Source: Hyphomonas sp. (lineage in GTDB: Bacteria; Pseudomonadota; Alphaproteobacteria; Caulobacterales; Hyphomonadaceae). From it: a stretch of 64,000 nucleotides of DNA. The notes beneath the pieces are model-generated. The model made no database searches. It saw only the letters and a program-made list of their open reading frames with translations, and was not told where the DNA came from. The DNA is taken from the NCBI RefSeq assembly GCF_016125515.1, contig NZ_WGLO01000001.1:186001-250000 (forward strand), given 5' to 3'. The position numbers were made by a program, and so were the translations under genes. The first letter of the stretch is position 1, and each line of letters opens with the position of its first letter. Shown here one piece after another: positions 37,924 to 47,528 of this stretch.

Positions 37924-39878
37924 TGGCCCGCAAGCTGAGCCCCGAAGCCGATTTCGACCGCCGCATGCTGATCATGATGGGCGTGGGCGGCACCGTGTTC
38001 GCAACGCTCGTGGCGCGCCTGTCACAGCTGCAATTCCTCGAAGCGGACTATTACAAGGAACTCGCCGCCGAGAACCATATCCGCCTCGTGCTCGCTCCGC
38101 CGGAGCGCGGGCAGATCCTCGACCGTTTCGGCCGCCCGCTTGCCTCGCAGCGACAGGCCGGCCGGGTCTCGGTCGTGCCGGAGCGCGTGAGCGACCCGCA
38201 GGCCACGCTGGCGCAGCTCGGCAAATTTATTGACTTGCCCGACACCCGCCGCGACCGCGTTCTGCAAGAGGTGAAGAACAACCGCATCCGCCGCGCGGGC
38301 TTTGTGCCGGTCACGGTGGCGCAGGAACTGAGCTATGAGGAATTCGCGCGCCTTCGCGTGCATGCGGTGGAGATGGAAGGCGTCGATGTGCAGATGGCGT
38401 CGACCCGGTCCTATCCGCGCGGACGCGATTTCGCGCACGTGCTCGGCTATGTGGCGCGCGCCAGCGCGGATGATCTGACGCGCCTGTCGGAAGGCCGCTC
38501 GCCCGACGAGCAGCGCACCTTTGAGGAATTGCTGCGCCATCCGGACATTCGCGTCGGACGGCAGGGCATGGAACGCTTCGCCGAAGACTGGCTGCGGGGC
38601 CGCCCCGGCCGGCGCCGCGTGGTGACCAATGCGCACGGGCGTCCGATGCAGGAACTGGAGCAGGACCCCGCCAACGCGGCCGTGCCCGGCAAGGATCTCT
38701 ACGTCACCATCGATGCCGAGCTGCAGCGCGCGGCCATCGAACGCTTTGCCGGTGAAAGCGGCGCGGCCGTGGTGGTGGACGTGTCCAACGGCGATGTGCT
38801 GGCCATGGTCTCGACGCCGGCCTTCGATCCAAATGCGTTCGTGAACGGAATATCCGGCAAGGATTATGCCGAGCTGCGCGACAATCCAATGGCGCCGCTC
38901 TATCCGCGCGCACATGGCGGCGTCTATCCGCCCGGCTCGACCTTCAAGATGGTGGTCGCCACCGCCGCGCTGGAATCGGGCGTGGTCAAACCGTCGGACA
39001 CGGTACGCTGCAGCGGCTCCTACCGGTTCGGCAATCGCACCTGGCACTGCTGGAAAAAAGGCGGCCATGGCACGATGGACATGCACAATGGCATCAAGCA
39101 TTCGTGCGACGTCTATTTCTATGAGATCGCGCGCCGCACCGGCGTGAACAAGATTGCAGAGGTCGCGCACAAATTCGGTTTCGGCGAAACGTTCGTGCTC
39201 GGAATGACCGGTGCGCGCAGCGGCCTTGTGCCGGACCCGGCCTGGAAGCAGGCGAACCGCGGCGAGCCCTGGTTCGAGGGCGAAACGCTGAACTTCGGTA
39301 TCGGGCAGGGGCAGCTGGGCGTTACGCCGCTGCAGCTCGCGCTGATGACGGCGCGCATCGCCGCCGAAGGCGCTCCGATGACGCCGCGCCTTGTCGGGCT
39401 CGGCCCGGAAGACGAGCACAGCATCACGCTCGATGCGCCGCTCGACAAGGATATCGTCGATATCATGCAATCCGGCATGTATGGCGTCACGTCGGAGCCC
39501 GGCGGCACGGGTTACAGGTCAGGCGATCTCGGCCTCGGCGGACCGCGGATGGCGGGCAAGTCCGGCACGGCGCAGGTGCGCCGCATCACGCAGGCCGAAC
39601 GCGACAAGGGCATCCGCAAAGGCGTCAACATCGAGCGCGAGCTGCGCGACCATGCATTGTTCGTGGCCTATGCGCCCGCCGACAATCCGCGCTATGCGAT
39701 CTCTGTCGTGGTCGAGCACGGTGAGAGCGGCTCCGGCGCCGCCGCGCCGCTGGCGCGCGACATCCTCGCGGCGGCCATCAAGATGGATAGCGGACGCACG
39801 CCCCTCTATTCCAAACGCGCCGATGTGGCCCAGCCACCCCAGGCATCCGACAGCGCGCCGGAAGGAGATCCCGCATGA
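37923..39878 (+). CDS. mrdA: Penicillin-binding protein 2 (peptidoglycan transpeptidase)
   Basis: 651 aa, coupled to mreD (TGATG). One N-terminal membrane anchor, a pedestal domain beginning APPERGQILDRFGRPLASQR, and the transpeptidase: SxxK STFK with nucleophile Ser339, SxN-equivalent HSCDVYFYE, KTG-equivalent GKSGTAQV. With RodA it makes the lateral cell wall of rods and is the target of mecillinam. Length is usual. Confidence 0.97.
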   Translation: MARKLSPEADFDRRMLIMMGVGGTVFATLVARLSQLQFLEADYYKELAAENHIRLVLAPPERGQILDRFGRPLASQRQAGRVSVVPERVSDPQATLAQLGKFIDLPDTRRDRVLQEVKNNRIRRAGFVPVTVAQELSYEEFARLRVHAVEMEGVDVQMASTRSYPRGRDFAHVLGYVARASADDLTRLSEGRSPDEQRTFEELLRHPDIRVGRQGMERFAEDWLRGRPGRRRVVTNAHGRPMQELEQDPANAAVPGKDLYVTIDAELQRAAIERFAGESGAAVVVDVSNGDVLAMVSTPAFDPNAFVNGISGKDYAELRDNPMAPLYPRAHGGVYPPGSTFKMVVATAALESGVVKPSDTVRCSGSYRFGNRTWHCWKKGGHGTMDMHNGIKHSCDVYFYEIARRTGVNKIAEVAHKFGFGETFVLGMTGARSGLVPDPAWKQANRGEPWFEGETLNFGIGQGQLGVTPLQLALMTARIAAEGAPMTPRLVGLGPEDEHSITLDAPLDKDIVDIMQSGMYGVTSEPGGTGYRSGDLGLGGPRMAGKSGTAQVRRITQAERDKGIRKGVNIERELRDHALFVAYAPADNPRYAISVVVEHGESGSGAAAPLARDILAAAIKMDSGRTPLYSKRADVAQPPQASDSAPEGDPA

Positions 39879-41107
39879 GCCGCGAAGGCTATACCGGGTT
39901 TACCCGCGGCGAAGCCCGCACGGCGACCGCCGGGTCGCTGCGCTTCGCCAATTTTGGCCCGTTCGGAAAAATCGCGCGCCTGCCCTGGAGCATCATCCTG
40001 CTGATCGTCGCCGTCGGGCTGACCGGTGCGGCGATGCTGTTCTCGGTCGGCTGGGACCCTGTTGCGCAGGCGCCGTCGCCGGATGAGGCCAATCTCTGGC
40101 GTGACCAGCTGACCCGTCTGGGAATCGGCTTTGTACTGATGATCTTCCTGGCGCTGATGCCGCTGGGCCTCTGGGCGCGCTTTGCCTGGCCGGCCTATGT
40201 CGGTGTGATCGTCCTGCTGGTGCTGGTGGAACTGTTCGGGGTGATGGGCGGCGGCGCGGCGCGCTGGCTGAAGCTCGGCCCGATCGTGATCCAGCCGTCG
40301 GAGCCGGCGAAGCTCGCCGTCACGATGGCGCTTGCCAGTTGGTACCAGCGGATGATGCCGACGGGCGGGCAGGCTCCGCCGCTCTGGGTGCATGGCGGCG
40401 CGCTCCTGATCCTGCTGATTCCGGCTGGCCTGGTCTTCCACCAGCCGAACCTCTCCACCGCGCTCGCCCTGGCCGCGGCCGGTGTGATGATCATCTTCTT
40501 CGCGGGTATCGCGATGCGCTATGTTGTCGGCGCCATCGGCCTTGGCATCATGGCCGTGCCGGCAATCTATACCTTCGTCCTGAAGCCTTACCAGCGCGAG
40601 CGCGTCGATACGCTGATCGCGGGCATTACCGGCCAGGCAACCAATGGGCTGGGTGAAAGCTACCAGATCGAGCAGGCGAAGATCGCGATCGGCGCGGGCG
40701 GGTTCAGCGGGCGCGGTTACCTGCAGGGTATCCAGTCACAACAGGAATACGTGCCCGAGCAGCATACGGACTTCATCCTGACGATCATTGCCGAGGAATT
40801 CGGCTTCATCGGCGCGGTCGGCCTGCTGACGGTGTTTGCCTTCCTGTTCGTCTGGTCGTTCCGCGTGGCGGGGCGCAACAAGAGCTGGTTCGGCCGTCTG
40901 GCGACCATCGGCGCGACCTCGACCATCGCCTTCTTCGCCATCTTCAACAGCGGCATGGTGCTGGGCCTCCTGCCCGTGCTGGGCATGCCGCTGCCGCTGA
41001 TTTCCTATGGCGGCACGGCCATGATCACGGTGATGGCCTGCTTCGGCCTGATCCTGTCGGCGCACCTGCACCAGGATGAAAAGCTCTCCTCCCGCGGATT
41101 GTTTTAG
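39875..41107 (+). CDS. mrdB: Peptidoglycan polymerase RodA (SEDS family)
   Basis: 410 aa, overlapping mrdA by ATGA. About ten membrane helices. SEDS motifs: WLKLGPIVIQPSEPAKLAV, the catalytic-region PNLSTAL, HTDFILTIIAEEFGFIGAV, and MPLPLISYGGTAMI at the C-terminal end. It polymerises lipid II glycan chains together with PBP2. Last gene of the shape operon; about 80 bp later a transporter gene starts. Confidence 0.97.
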   Translation: MSREGYTGFTRGEARTATAGSLRFANFGPFGKIARLPWSIILLIVAVGLTGAAMLFSVGWDPVAQAPSPDEANLWRDQLTRLGIGFVLMIFLALMPLGLWARFAWPAYVGVIVLLVLVELFGVMGGGAARWLKLGPIVIQPSEPAKLAVTMALASWYQRMMPTGGQAPPLWVHGGALLILLIPAGLVFHQPNLSTALALAAAGVMIIFFAGIAMRYVVGAIGLGIMAVPAIYTFVLKPYQRERVDTLIAGITGQATNGLGESYQIEQAKIAIGAGGFSGRGYLQGIQSQQEYVPEQHTDFILTIIAEEFGFIGAVGLLTVFAFLFVWSFRVAGRNKSWFGRLATIGATSTIAFFAIFNSGMVLGLLPVLGMPLPLISYGGTAMITVMACFGLILSAHLHQDEKLSSRGLF

Positions 41108-41188
41108 CGATCTTCAGCGCAATCCTCGTTGATTTTTGACCCTGCATGGCTAGGGTCCGGCCAAACATGCCCCGGGGGAGCAGGAATC

Positions 41189-42610
41189 ATGGAACAGATT
41201 GGCCGCAAGACTGAGAACTGGAGCTCGCGCTTTGCCTTCATGATGGCGGCCGTCGGCTCCTCTGTCGGCCTCGGCAATTTCTGGCGCTTTCCCTATACCG
41301 CCGGCGAGAATGGCGGCGGGGCGTTCATCCTCATCTACGTGCTGTGCGCGGCGCTGATCGCGCTTCCGCTGCTGATGGCGGAATATGCCATGGGCCGCAA
41401 ATCCGGCATGTCGGCCATTGAGGGTGTCCAGTCGCTCGCCCGCGCCGAATCGAAGACCCAGTATTGGGGAATCGTCGGCTGGGTCGGCGCCCTGACCGCC
41501 TTCTTCATCCTCACCTTCTACATGGTCATCTCCGCCTGGCTGCTGGCCTATGTGATCCAGGCCGTCGGCGGGAACCTGCACGGCCATGACGCCGCCGCGT
41601 CCGGCCAGAACTTCCGCGACATCATCGGCGCGGGCGAGCATCCGCTGCAGTCCAAATGGTACATCCTCGGCCTCGCCGCGGTGTTCATCGCGGCGAACGT
41701 CATTGTGGTTGGCCGGGGCGTCAAAGGCGGTCTCGAGAAAGCAGCGACGATCCTGATGCCGGCCTTCTTCATCATGCTGCTGGTCGTGCTCGGCTTCTCG
41801 CTGATGAACGGCGATGTGGCGCGCACAGTCGACTTCATCCTCAAACCGGACTTCAGCAAGGTCGGCTTCGGCACTTTCCTTTCCGCGCTTGGCCAGGCCT
41901 TCTTCTCCATCGGGGTCGGTGTCGGCCTGATGATCACCTATGGCGCCTATCTCGATCGGGGCACCGACATTCCGCGTTCCTCCGCCATCATCGCGGGGTC
42001 GGACACGCTGGTCGCGATCATTGCGGGCTTCACCATCTTCCCGATCGTATTCGCCGCAGGCCTGCCGGAAGCCTCCGGCCCAAGCCTCTTTTTCATCTCG
42101 ATGCCCGTGGCGTTTGAGGCGATCCCTTATGGCTCGGTGTTCGCGGTCGTCTTCTTCGCGCTGGCCTTGTTTGCCGCCTTCACCTCGTCGATCTCGCTGA
42201 TGGAAGTCGGCGTGTCCTGGTTCGAGGAACGCCAGGGAGTCACGCGCCTCGGCGCCTCCATCGGCATCGGCTTCGTGCTGTGGATGATCGGCGCGGGCTA
42301 TGTGTTCGGCGGCGACTATCTCGACTTCATGGACTTCATGACCGAAGGCTTGCTGCTGCCGCTCGGCGGTCTCCTGTGCGCTGTCTTCGCGGGCTGGATC
42401 CTGTCACGCGACATGCTGGTCTCGGAGCTTGGCGAGGGCATGGTGATGAACGTCTGGCGGTTCCTGATCCGATGGTTCGTGCCGCCCTTCATCGCCTTCG
42501 TCCTGGTCTTCGGCTTCCTCGACAAGGTGCAGGACCAGTACCACGTGCAGCTGCCCGCCGTGCTGGAATCCCTGCTGGGCCCGAACTGGACTGCTCCGCC
42601 AGCGGAGTAG
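41189..42610 (+). CDS. Sodium-dependent transporter (SNF/NSS family)
   Basis: 473 aa, about 11-12 membrane helices in the LeuT fold, start ATG after GGGGGAG. Hallmarks: SSRFAFMMAAVGSSVGLGNF and WRFPYTAGENGGGAFIL (helix 1, Na+ and substrate site), SIGVGVGLMITYGAYLDRGT (helix 6), and the FTSSISLMEVGVSW stretch. Bacterial members carry amino acids; the substrate here cannot be read. Probably its own unit. Confidence 0.95.
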   Translation: MEQIGRKTENWSSRFAFMMAAVGSSVGLGNFWRFPYTAGENGGGAFILIYVLCAALIALPLLMAEYAMGRKSGMSAIEGVQSLARAESKTQYWGIVGWVGALTAFFILTFYMVISAWLLAYVIQAVGGNLHGHDAAASGQNFRDIIGAGEHPLQSKWYILGLAAVFIAANVIVVGRGVKGGLEKAATILMPAFFIMLLVVLGFSLMNGDVARTVDFILKPDFSKVGFGTFLSALGQAFFSIGVGVGLMITYGAYLDRGTDIPRSSAIIAGSDTLVAIIAGFTIFPIVFAAGLPEASGPSLFFISMPVAFEAIPYGSVFAVVFFALALFAAFTSSISLMEVGVSWFEERQGVTRLGASIGIGFVLWMIGAGYVFGGDYLDFMDFMTEGLLLPLGGLLCAVFAGWILSRDMLVSELGEGMVMNVWRFLIRWFVPPFIAFVLVFGFLDKVQDQYHVQLPAVLESLLGPNWTAPPAE

Positions 42611-42633
42611 CGGGCTGCAGCGCAGGGCGCGGG

Positions 42634-42660
42634 GTGAGCGGCGAGGAAATCGTCGCTCAC
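42634..42660. terminator. Hairpin after sodium transporter gene
   Basis: GTGAGCGGCGA / TCGTCGCTCAC form an 11-bp stem (one G.U) with loop GGAAA. No T-run follows. It lies between the transporter stop and the next small gene and may end the transporter transcript. Confidence 0.45.
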
Positions 42661-42691
42661 GTCAGACCCCAACATAAGCAGGGCTTTTTCG

Positions 42692-43033
42692 TTGAGCAGT
42701 GAATTGGCGCAGCTACTTGAGATCGCTTGCTCCGGTTACGCTAGTCTGGTGACCGAGGAGACCCTGTTAGCTCTATTTGATTGCGCTGCTTCAAGTGGAC
42801 TGATTTTAGATCGGATTGAGCCGTTCCTGCTGGAAGCGGATCAAGAGATTCCTCACGCGCATCTCACGCTATCGCCAGCTGAAGTGCATGGCGACTATAG
42901 CAAGTTGAATTGGGGCGAACGCATCACAGCAGTAAAGTCGGACATGCTGAACATGTTGGAGGAAGCGCACCGCATCGGCGGCATTTTCCGATTCAATGTC
43001 GGAGTTTCGCGCGAAGAAGAGTGGGCGCCATAG
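42692..43033 (+). CDS. Small acidic protein of unknown function
   Basis: 113 aa from a TTG, with AGCAGGG upstream; no ATG start is available near it. Acidic and soluble, with helical N-terminus (SSELAQLLEIACSGYASLV) and a DYSKLNWGERITAVKSDM middle. Base composition is about 10 points lower in GC than its neighbours, which suggests acquisition. No family recognised. Confidence 0.6.
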   Translation: MSSELAQLLEIACSGYASLVTEETLLALFDCAASSGLILDRIEPFLLEADQEIPHAHLTLSPAEVHGDYSKLNWGERITAVKSDMLNMLEEAHRIGGIFRFNVGVSREEEWAP

Positions 43034-43093
43034 TTCAACCTTCAGCTAGATTGTTGCCGAAGCGGTGCGCACGGCGCAGGTTCAAACCCGCCT

Positions 43094-44083
43094 TCAGGCT
43101 CTCGACTTCACCGTCAGCTTGTCTGCGAAATCGTCCGTGGCCTGAACGAGGCGGTCGATGATTCCAGGCTCCATCGAGGAGTGGCCGGCGTCCGGCACGA
43201 TGTGAAGCTCGGCTTTCGGCCAGGCCTCAGACAGGGCCCAGGCAGTCGACAGAGGGGTGACCACGTCATAGCGCCCGTGCACGATCACGCCCGGTGTCGA
43301 TTGCAGCTTGAGCTTGGCTTGCTCGAGCAACCAGTTGTCGCTCTCGAAAAAGCCCTCATTGACGAAATAGTGGCACTCGATGCGCGCGAAGGCGTCAACG
43401 AAATCGTCTTCGTTGAAGCGCGGCGGCGTGGTGACCGGGCCCTTGATGGACAGGGTCTGGCCTTCCCAGCGCGACCAGGCGCGGGCGGCATCGATCCGGG
43501 CCACCGGATCATCGCCGGTCAGGCGTTTGTAGAAGGCGTTCACGAGGTCGCCGCGCTCCGCCTCCGGGATTGGCGCCACATAGCGCTCGAACGCATCCGG
43601 GAAGAGGCGGCTGGCGCCCTCCTGGTAGAACCAGCGGATTTCCGATTTCGAGACGAGGAAAATGCCGCGCAGCACCAGGCCGAGCACTTGCGGGGTATGC
43701 TTAACCGCATAGGCGAGGGCGAGGGTCGAGCCCCACGAGCCGCCGAAGACGAGCCAGCTGGAAACGCCGGCATGCTTGCGCAGGGTCTCGATGTCCTCGA
43801 CCAGATCCCAGGTCGTATTGCCTTCCAGCTCCGAATGAGGCGTAGAGCGGCCGCAGCCGCGCTGGTCGAACAGGAAGATGCGATAGCGGTCCGGATCGAA
43901 GAATCGGCGCATTTCCGGGCTGGAGCCGCCGCCCGGGCCGCCATGCAGCGCCACGACCGGAATGCCCTTGGGATTGCCTGATTCTTCCCAGAAGATCTCG
44001 TGCACGGGCGAGACGCGCAGGCGTCCGGAAGCATAGGGCTCGTGTCTATGATAGAGAATCCGGCGGCTCTGGCGTCTGTTCAT
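43094..44083 (-). CDS. pip: Proline iminopeptidase
   Basis: 329 aa, alpha/beta hydrolase of the S33 family, releasing N-terminal proline from peptides. HGGPGGGSSPEMRRFFDPDR followed by FDQRGCGRSTPH, nucleophile motif FGGSWGSTLAL, and HGRYDVVTP with DAGHS for the Asp and His. Length is usual. A lone gene. Confidence 0.95.
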   Translation of the reverse strand: MNRRQSRRILYHRHEPYASGRLRVSPVHEIFWEESGNPKGIPVVALHGGPGGGSSPEMRRFFDPDRYRIFLFDQRGCGRSTPHSELEGNTTWDLVEDIETLRKHAGVSSWLVFGGSWGSTLALAYAVKHTPQVLGLVLRGIFLVSKSEIRWFYQEGASRLFPDAFERYVAPIPEAERGDLVNAFYKRLTGDDPVARIDAARAWSRWEGQTLSIKGPVTTPPRFNEDDFVDAFARIECHYFVNEGFFESDNWLLEQAKLKLQSTPGVIVHGRYDVVTPLSTAWALSEAWPKAELHIVPDAGHSSMEPGIIDRLVQATDDFADKLTVKSRA

Positions 44084-44194
44084 GCACTCTTCACTTATGT
44101 TCGGCTAGCTTTTAGCCAATGACTGGACTTCCGTACTCCACACCCATACTAATTCTCATGAGTGAAGCCATAGCTGCTGGCGGGTGGCAAATTG

Positions 44195-44809
44195 ATGCGT
44201 AGCGTTGTTCTTAGTGTATCCCTATGCGTTCTTGCGGGATGCGCAACCGTTTCGGTTGTGCCCGGCGAGGCGACTTTCGAGACATCGCTGACCAGGAATC
44301 AGTCCGAGCTGCGTGAAGCCTCCAACGCCTATTGCGAGGAAGTCGTCCAGGCCGGCTGGGTCGAGGAATCAGGCGGCATCGCCAGTCTTGCTGACACGTT
44401 GATGCATGGACGCACGGAAGTGGCCGATGCGGCTGGCTATTATGCCACGCGGATCGGCGCGGAAACCAAGGCGCCGGCGCTCGTGCTGGGCCGGATCGTT
44501 GCGGACAGCCAGGCCGCCCGCAACGGGCTGGCGGATGTCACCACCGAAGCCGAAACACTGCTGCGCAGTCGGGACAAGAACGCGTCCAACCGCGCCGACG
44601 TGATGAGCTTCGAACGCGCCCTCGTGCGCGCCCAGATGGCCCATCGCGGCTTCCAGGAAGCGCTCGATCTGGTCTCGGAGCGTGCGGACATGGACGTCCA
44701 GCCGATTGCGCTCGAAATCGATAAATTTGCCGGCCTGATCGATAATGCGCGTTCCATCGCCGACCGGTTGGCCGAGCGCTACGTGGCCGACGGGTCGGCC
44801 GGCTCCTAG
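44195..44809 (+). CDS. Putative lipoprotein of unknown function
   Basis: 204 aa from an ATG (a TTG one codon earlier is possible). Lipobox VLAGC (Cys16), then an all-helical mature domain of about 180 residues with no recognisable family. Its stop overlaps the stop of the convergent DUF423 gene as CTAG. Confidence 0.8.
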   Translation: MRSVVLSVSLCVLAGCATVSVVPGEATFETSLTRNQSELREASNAYCEEVVQAGWVEESGGIASLADTLMHGRTEVADAAGYYATRIGAETKAPALVLGRIVADSQAARNGLADVTTEAETLLRSRDKNASNRADVMSFERALVRAQMAHRGFQEALDLVSERADMDVQPIALEIDKFAGLIDNARSIADRLAERYVADGSAGS

Positions 44810-45165
44810 GTTTTCCGCAGGGCGCCCAGCGCCAGCGTCAGCCAGCCTGCCAGCAATCCCAGCCCGCCGAATGGTGTGACCGCCCCAAGAATGCGCGGTG
44901 CGCCCAAGGCCATCGCATAAAGCGTGCCCGCAAAGACCGCCGCGCCGCCCACCATTAGCCAACCGCCCAGCCGGATCCGTCCGGCCTGTCCGCTCAGCCC
45001 CGCCGCCAGCGCGGCCGCGGCATGCGGCAACACATAGGCGGTGGCGGTCGTCCACCAGCCGCGCGCCTCATCGTTGAACTGTCCGGACAGCGCATGCGCG
45101 CCGAACGCGCCGCACGCGACCCCGCAGAAGCCGAGCAAGGCGGCGGCGGCGACGAGCCGGTTCAT
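44806..45165 (-). CDS. DUF423-family membrane protein
   Basis: 119 aa. Four membrane segments with the family starts LVAAAALLGFCGVACGAFGA and HALSGQF, GWWTTATAYVLPHAAAALAA, and VTPFGGLGLLAGW near the end. DUF423 (YgdD-like) proteins are inner-membrane proteins of unknown function. It overlaps the thioesterase start upstream by ATGA, so the two are translationally coupled. Confidence 0.9.
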   Translation of the reverse strand: MNRLVAAAALLGFCGVACGAFGAHALSGQFNDEARGWWTTATAYVLPHAAAALAAGLSGQAGRIRLGGWLMVGGAAVFAGTLYAMALGAPRILGAVTPFGGLGLLAGWLTLALGALRKT

Positions 45166-45581
45166 GCGTCTTTCCTGGGCAGCGCGTAGGTGACGATGGC
45201 GTGGCTCGACGGCTTGTCGGCCCCTTCGACGCGGATATCGACTTCGATCACGGCGAGCGCCTGGCCCATCTTCATGATGCGCCCTTCCGCGATCACCGCC
45301 GCGCCGATGCAGGGGCGCAGGAAGTTGATATTGAGATTGCTCGTCACGGTCATAGGTTCCAGTCCGGTCAGCGTCATGATGGCCATATAGGCCACACTGT
45401 CGGCAAGGCTCATCTGCGTCGGTCCGGAAATATAGCCGCCTGGGCGCAGGTGTGTCTCGTCGGCCTCAAGCCGCATCACGGCCAGGCCGGGTTCCATCTT
45501 CATCACCTGGCTCTGCCCCCCGCGCCCCTTGAAGGCGGTGCTGAGGAAGGTGTTGGCCTCTTCGGCCGTGAATTTGGTCAT
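45162..45581 (-). CDS. PaaI-like hotdog thioesterase
   Basis: 139 aa from ATG MTKFTAEEAN. Hotdog fold with RPGGYISGPTQMSLADSVAY (residues 50-70), where the usual HGG is replaced by SGP, then SNLNINFLRP and AEGRIMKMGQALAVIEVDI. An acyl-CoA or acyl-ACP thioesterase of unknown substrate. First gene of a pair with DUF423. Confidence 0.87.
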   Translation of the reverse strand: MTKFTAEEANTFLSTAFKGRGGQSQVMKMEPGLAVMRLEADETHLRPGGYISGPTQMSLADSVAYMAIMTLTGLEPMTVTSNLNINFLRPCIGAAVIAEGRIMKMGQALAVIEVDIRVEGADKPSSHAIVTYALPRKDA

Positions 45582-45683
45582 CGCTGCTCTCCCGGCGGCA
45601 CGGCTTGATTGTCTTTTCCCCGGGCGCCAACCTAGCGGCAAGGACAAGACCGCCAAGTGGTCACGCAAAGGAAGGATGACGCC

Positions 45684-46796
45684 ATGCTCAGCGCCGGAGA
45701 CGAATATCCGATCCACCAGACACCGGAACCGGTGGCCTTCGCCGGCTCCGACCGGAACTTCTACGACCGGTATTTCTTCAACGGCTACAGCGCCGACGGG
45801 AAGACCTTCTTCGCTGCGGCGATGGGCGTCTATCCGCACCTCAACATCATCGACGGATCGGTCTCGATCCTGCGCGATGGCAAGCAATCCTCCATTTTCA
45901 TGTCGCGCCCGCTGAACATGGAGCGGATGGACACGTTTGTCGGCCCGCTTTCTGTCAGCGTGGTCGAGCCGCTGAAGAAGGTGCGCCTGACGCTGAAGGA
46001 GACCGAGGGCCTCGCACTCGACGTGGAGTTCACCGGCCGCGCTTTCCCGATCGAGGAGCCGCGCTTCACCCGCCGCATCGGGCCGCGCATGATGATGGAC
46101 CTGACGCGCATGACGCAAAACGGCCGCTGGTCGGGCACGCTCAAGGTCGACGGTACCGAAATCAAGGTAAGCCCCGACAGCTGGACCGGCACCCGCGATC
46201 GCAGCTGGGGCGTGCGCCCGATCGGCGCGCCCGATCCGCAGCCGGCGATCCCGGCAATGCCGCCGCAATTCTACTGGATCTGGACGCCGACCAACTTCCC
46301 GAACCTCTCGATGTTCTTCCACGTCAATGATGACGGTGAGGGCGAAGCGTGGAACCAGCGCGCCTCGCTGGTGATGGACGGTTCAGAGCAGGGCGAGGGC
46401 ATCCACCTCGCAAACCCGAAGATGGACGTGCGCTATGCGAAAGGCACGCGCCGCATGCAATCTGCCACCCTGTCGGTCACCGATCCGTCAGGCCGTCCGC
46501 ACACGGTCGACTTCACGCCGCTTGGCACGTTCCTGATGAAGGGGATCGGTTACGGCCACCCGGTCTGGCGCCACGGCGCGTTCCAGGGCGACCAGCTGAA
46601 AGTTCAGCGCGAGGATTTCGATGCCGCCGGCGCGCCCTGGCAGGCGCTCGAGAACCTGCACATTCAGGAGATCGTCAAGGCCGTGCACAAGGGGCCGGAC
46701 GGGGCCGGGTCGGAGGGCATCGGCACGTTCGAACAGCTCTTCCTCGGGCCGCACGCCCCCTCGGGCTTCAAGGATGTTCTCGACGGCGCCGCCTGA
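45684..46796 (+). CDS. Conserved protein of unknown function, lipocalin/CrtC-like beta-barrel
   Basis: 370 aa from the ATG with AAGGAAGG upstream. Distinct blocks are DEYPIHQTPEPVAFAGSDRN, FYDRYFFNGYSADGKTFFAA, FTRRIGPRMMMDLTRMTQNG and SWTGTRDRSWGVRPIG. I recall relatives in actinobacteria and alphaproteobacteria that carry out no known reaction. The two halves look like repeated beta-barrels, as in hydroxyneurosporene synthase/AttH proteins, but this is an inference. It runs convergent to the GNAT gene with a three-base gap. Confidence 0.72.
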   Translation: MLSAGDEYPIHQTPEPVAFAGSDRNFYDRYFFNGYSADGKTFFAAAMGVYPHLNIIDGSVSILRDGKQSSIFMSRPLNMERMDTFVGPLSVSVVEPLKKVRLTLKETEGLALDVEFTGRAFPIEEPRFTRRIGPRMMMDLTRMTQNGRWSGTLKVDGTEIKVSPDSWTGTRDRSWGVRPIGAPDPQPAIPAMPPQFYWIWTPTNFPNLSMFFHVNDDGEGEAWNQRASLVMDGSEQGEGIHLANPKMDVRYAKGTRRMQSATLSVTDPSGRPHTVDFTPLGTFLMKGIGYGHPVWRHGAFQGDQLKVQREDFDAAGAPWQALENLHIQEIVKAVHKGPDGAGSEGIGTFEQLFLGPHAPSGFKDVLDGAA

Positions 46797-46799
46797 GCC

Positions 46800-47411
46800 T
46801 CAGACGAGGTCCAGCGCCGGCTCAATCAGCGTCAGCGCCGCGCGCAGGTCTGCGGCGGCCTCGCCGCCTGGCATGGCCGCGAGGCGTTCGGCAACCGTCA
46901 CTGCGTCGAAGCCATAAGTGGCCACCACCCCGCCAACCGGGCCCCCGGCCTTGCCGCCGATGGTCTTGAACAGGCGCCGGGCCGGCGCATTCTCGTGCAG
47001 GGTCTCGGCCACGAAGCGGGTTATGCCCACGCCGCGCGCCTGGCTGACCACCGCTTCCAGCAGCAACCGGGCGAGGCCCTTGGCGTGATGGTTGTCCACT
47101 ACCGCGAGCGCGAGGTCGGCCTCGCGGGAATTGCCCCGCCGGATGGCCCGCACCACACCCATCAGCGGCGCGCCCGGCGTGTCGAGGTCCAGCGCGCCCC
47201 AGGCGATGTGGTTGTACCCGTCGGTGTTTACCAGCTGGTCGATCATCGCATCGGGAAATGTGGCGGCGCCCGAGAAGAAGCGCAGATAGCGCGAATGCGG
47301 TGACAGCCTTGAAATTATGTCGATTTCACGCGCACGGTCCCGCCGACCGATAGGCCTTAGGTAAACTGCTTCGCCGGTGGCGAGGTGCGTGGAAACGCCA
47401 ATACTGTCCAT
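46800..47411 (-). CDS. GNAT-family acetyltransferase
   Basis: 203 aa from ATG MDSIGVSTHLA (Shine-Dalgarno poor). Opening AVYLRPIGRRDRAREIDIIS and SRYLRFFSGAATFPDAMI are typical of GNAT domains linked to the acetyl-CoA synthetase regulators (Pat/PatZ type) and related acetate-sensing proteins. The acetyl-CoA loop is DNHHAKGLARLLLE. Substrate unknown. Convergent with the unknown gene, divergent from the ABC-F gene. Confidence 0.88.
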   Translation of the reverse strand: MDSIGVSTHLATGEAVYLRPIGRRDRAREIDIISRLSPHSRYLRFFSGAATFPDAMIDQLVNTDGYNHIAWGALDLDTPGAPLMGVVRAIRRGNSREADLALAVVDNHHAKGLARLLLEAVVSQARGVGITRFVAETLHENAPARRLFKTIGGKAGGPVGGVVATYGFDAVTVAERLAAMPGGEAAADLRAALTLIEPALDLV

Positions 47412-47528
47412 GGAGTGATATTTGTGCACTGCACAATGGATGCAAAAGGGCAGAAATACGTAATGCGACGTTCTGGCATTTTGCGGAAAGCAGGTGTTTT
47501 TTGCGGCGCAGCAGGGTAAAGGCCCGCC

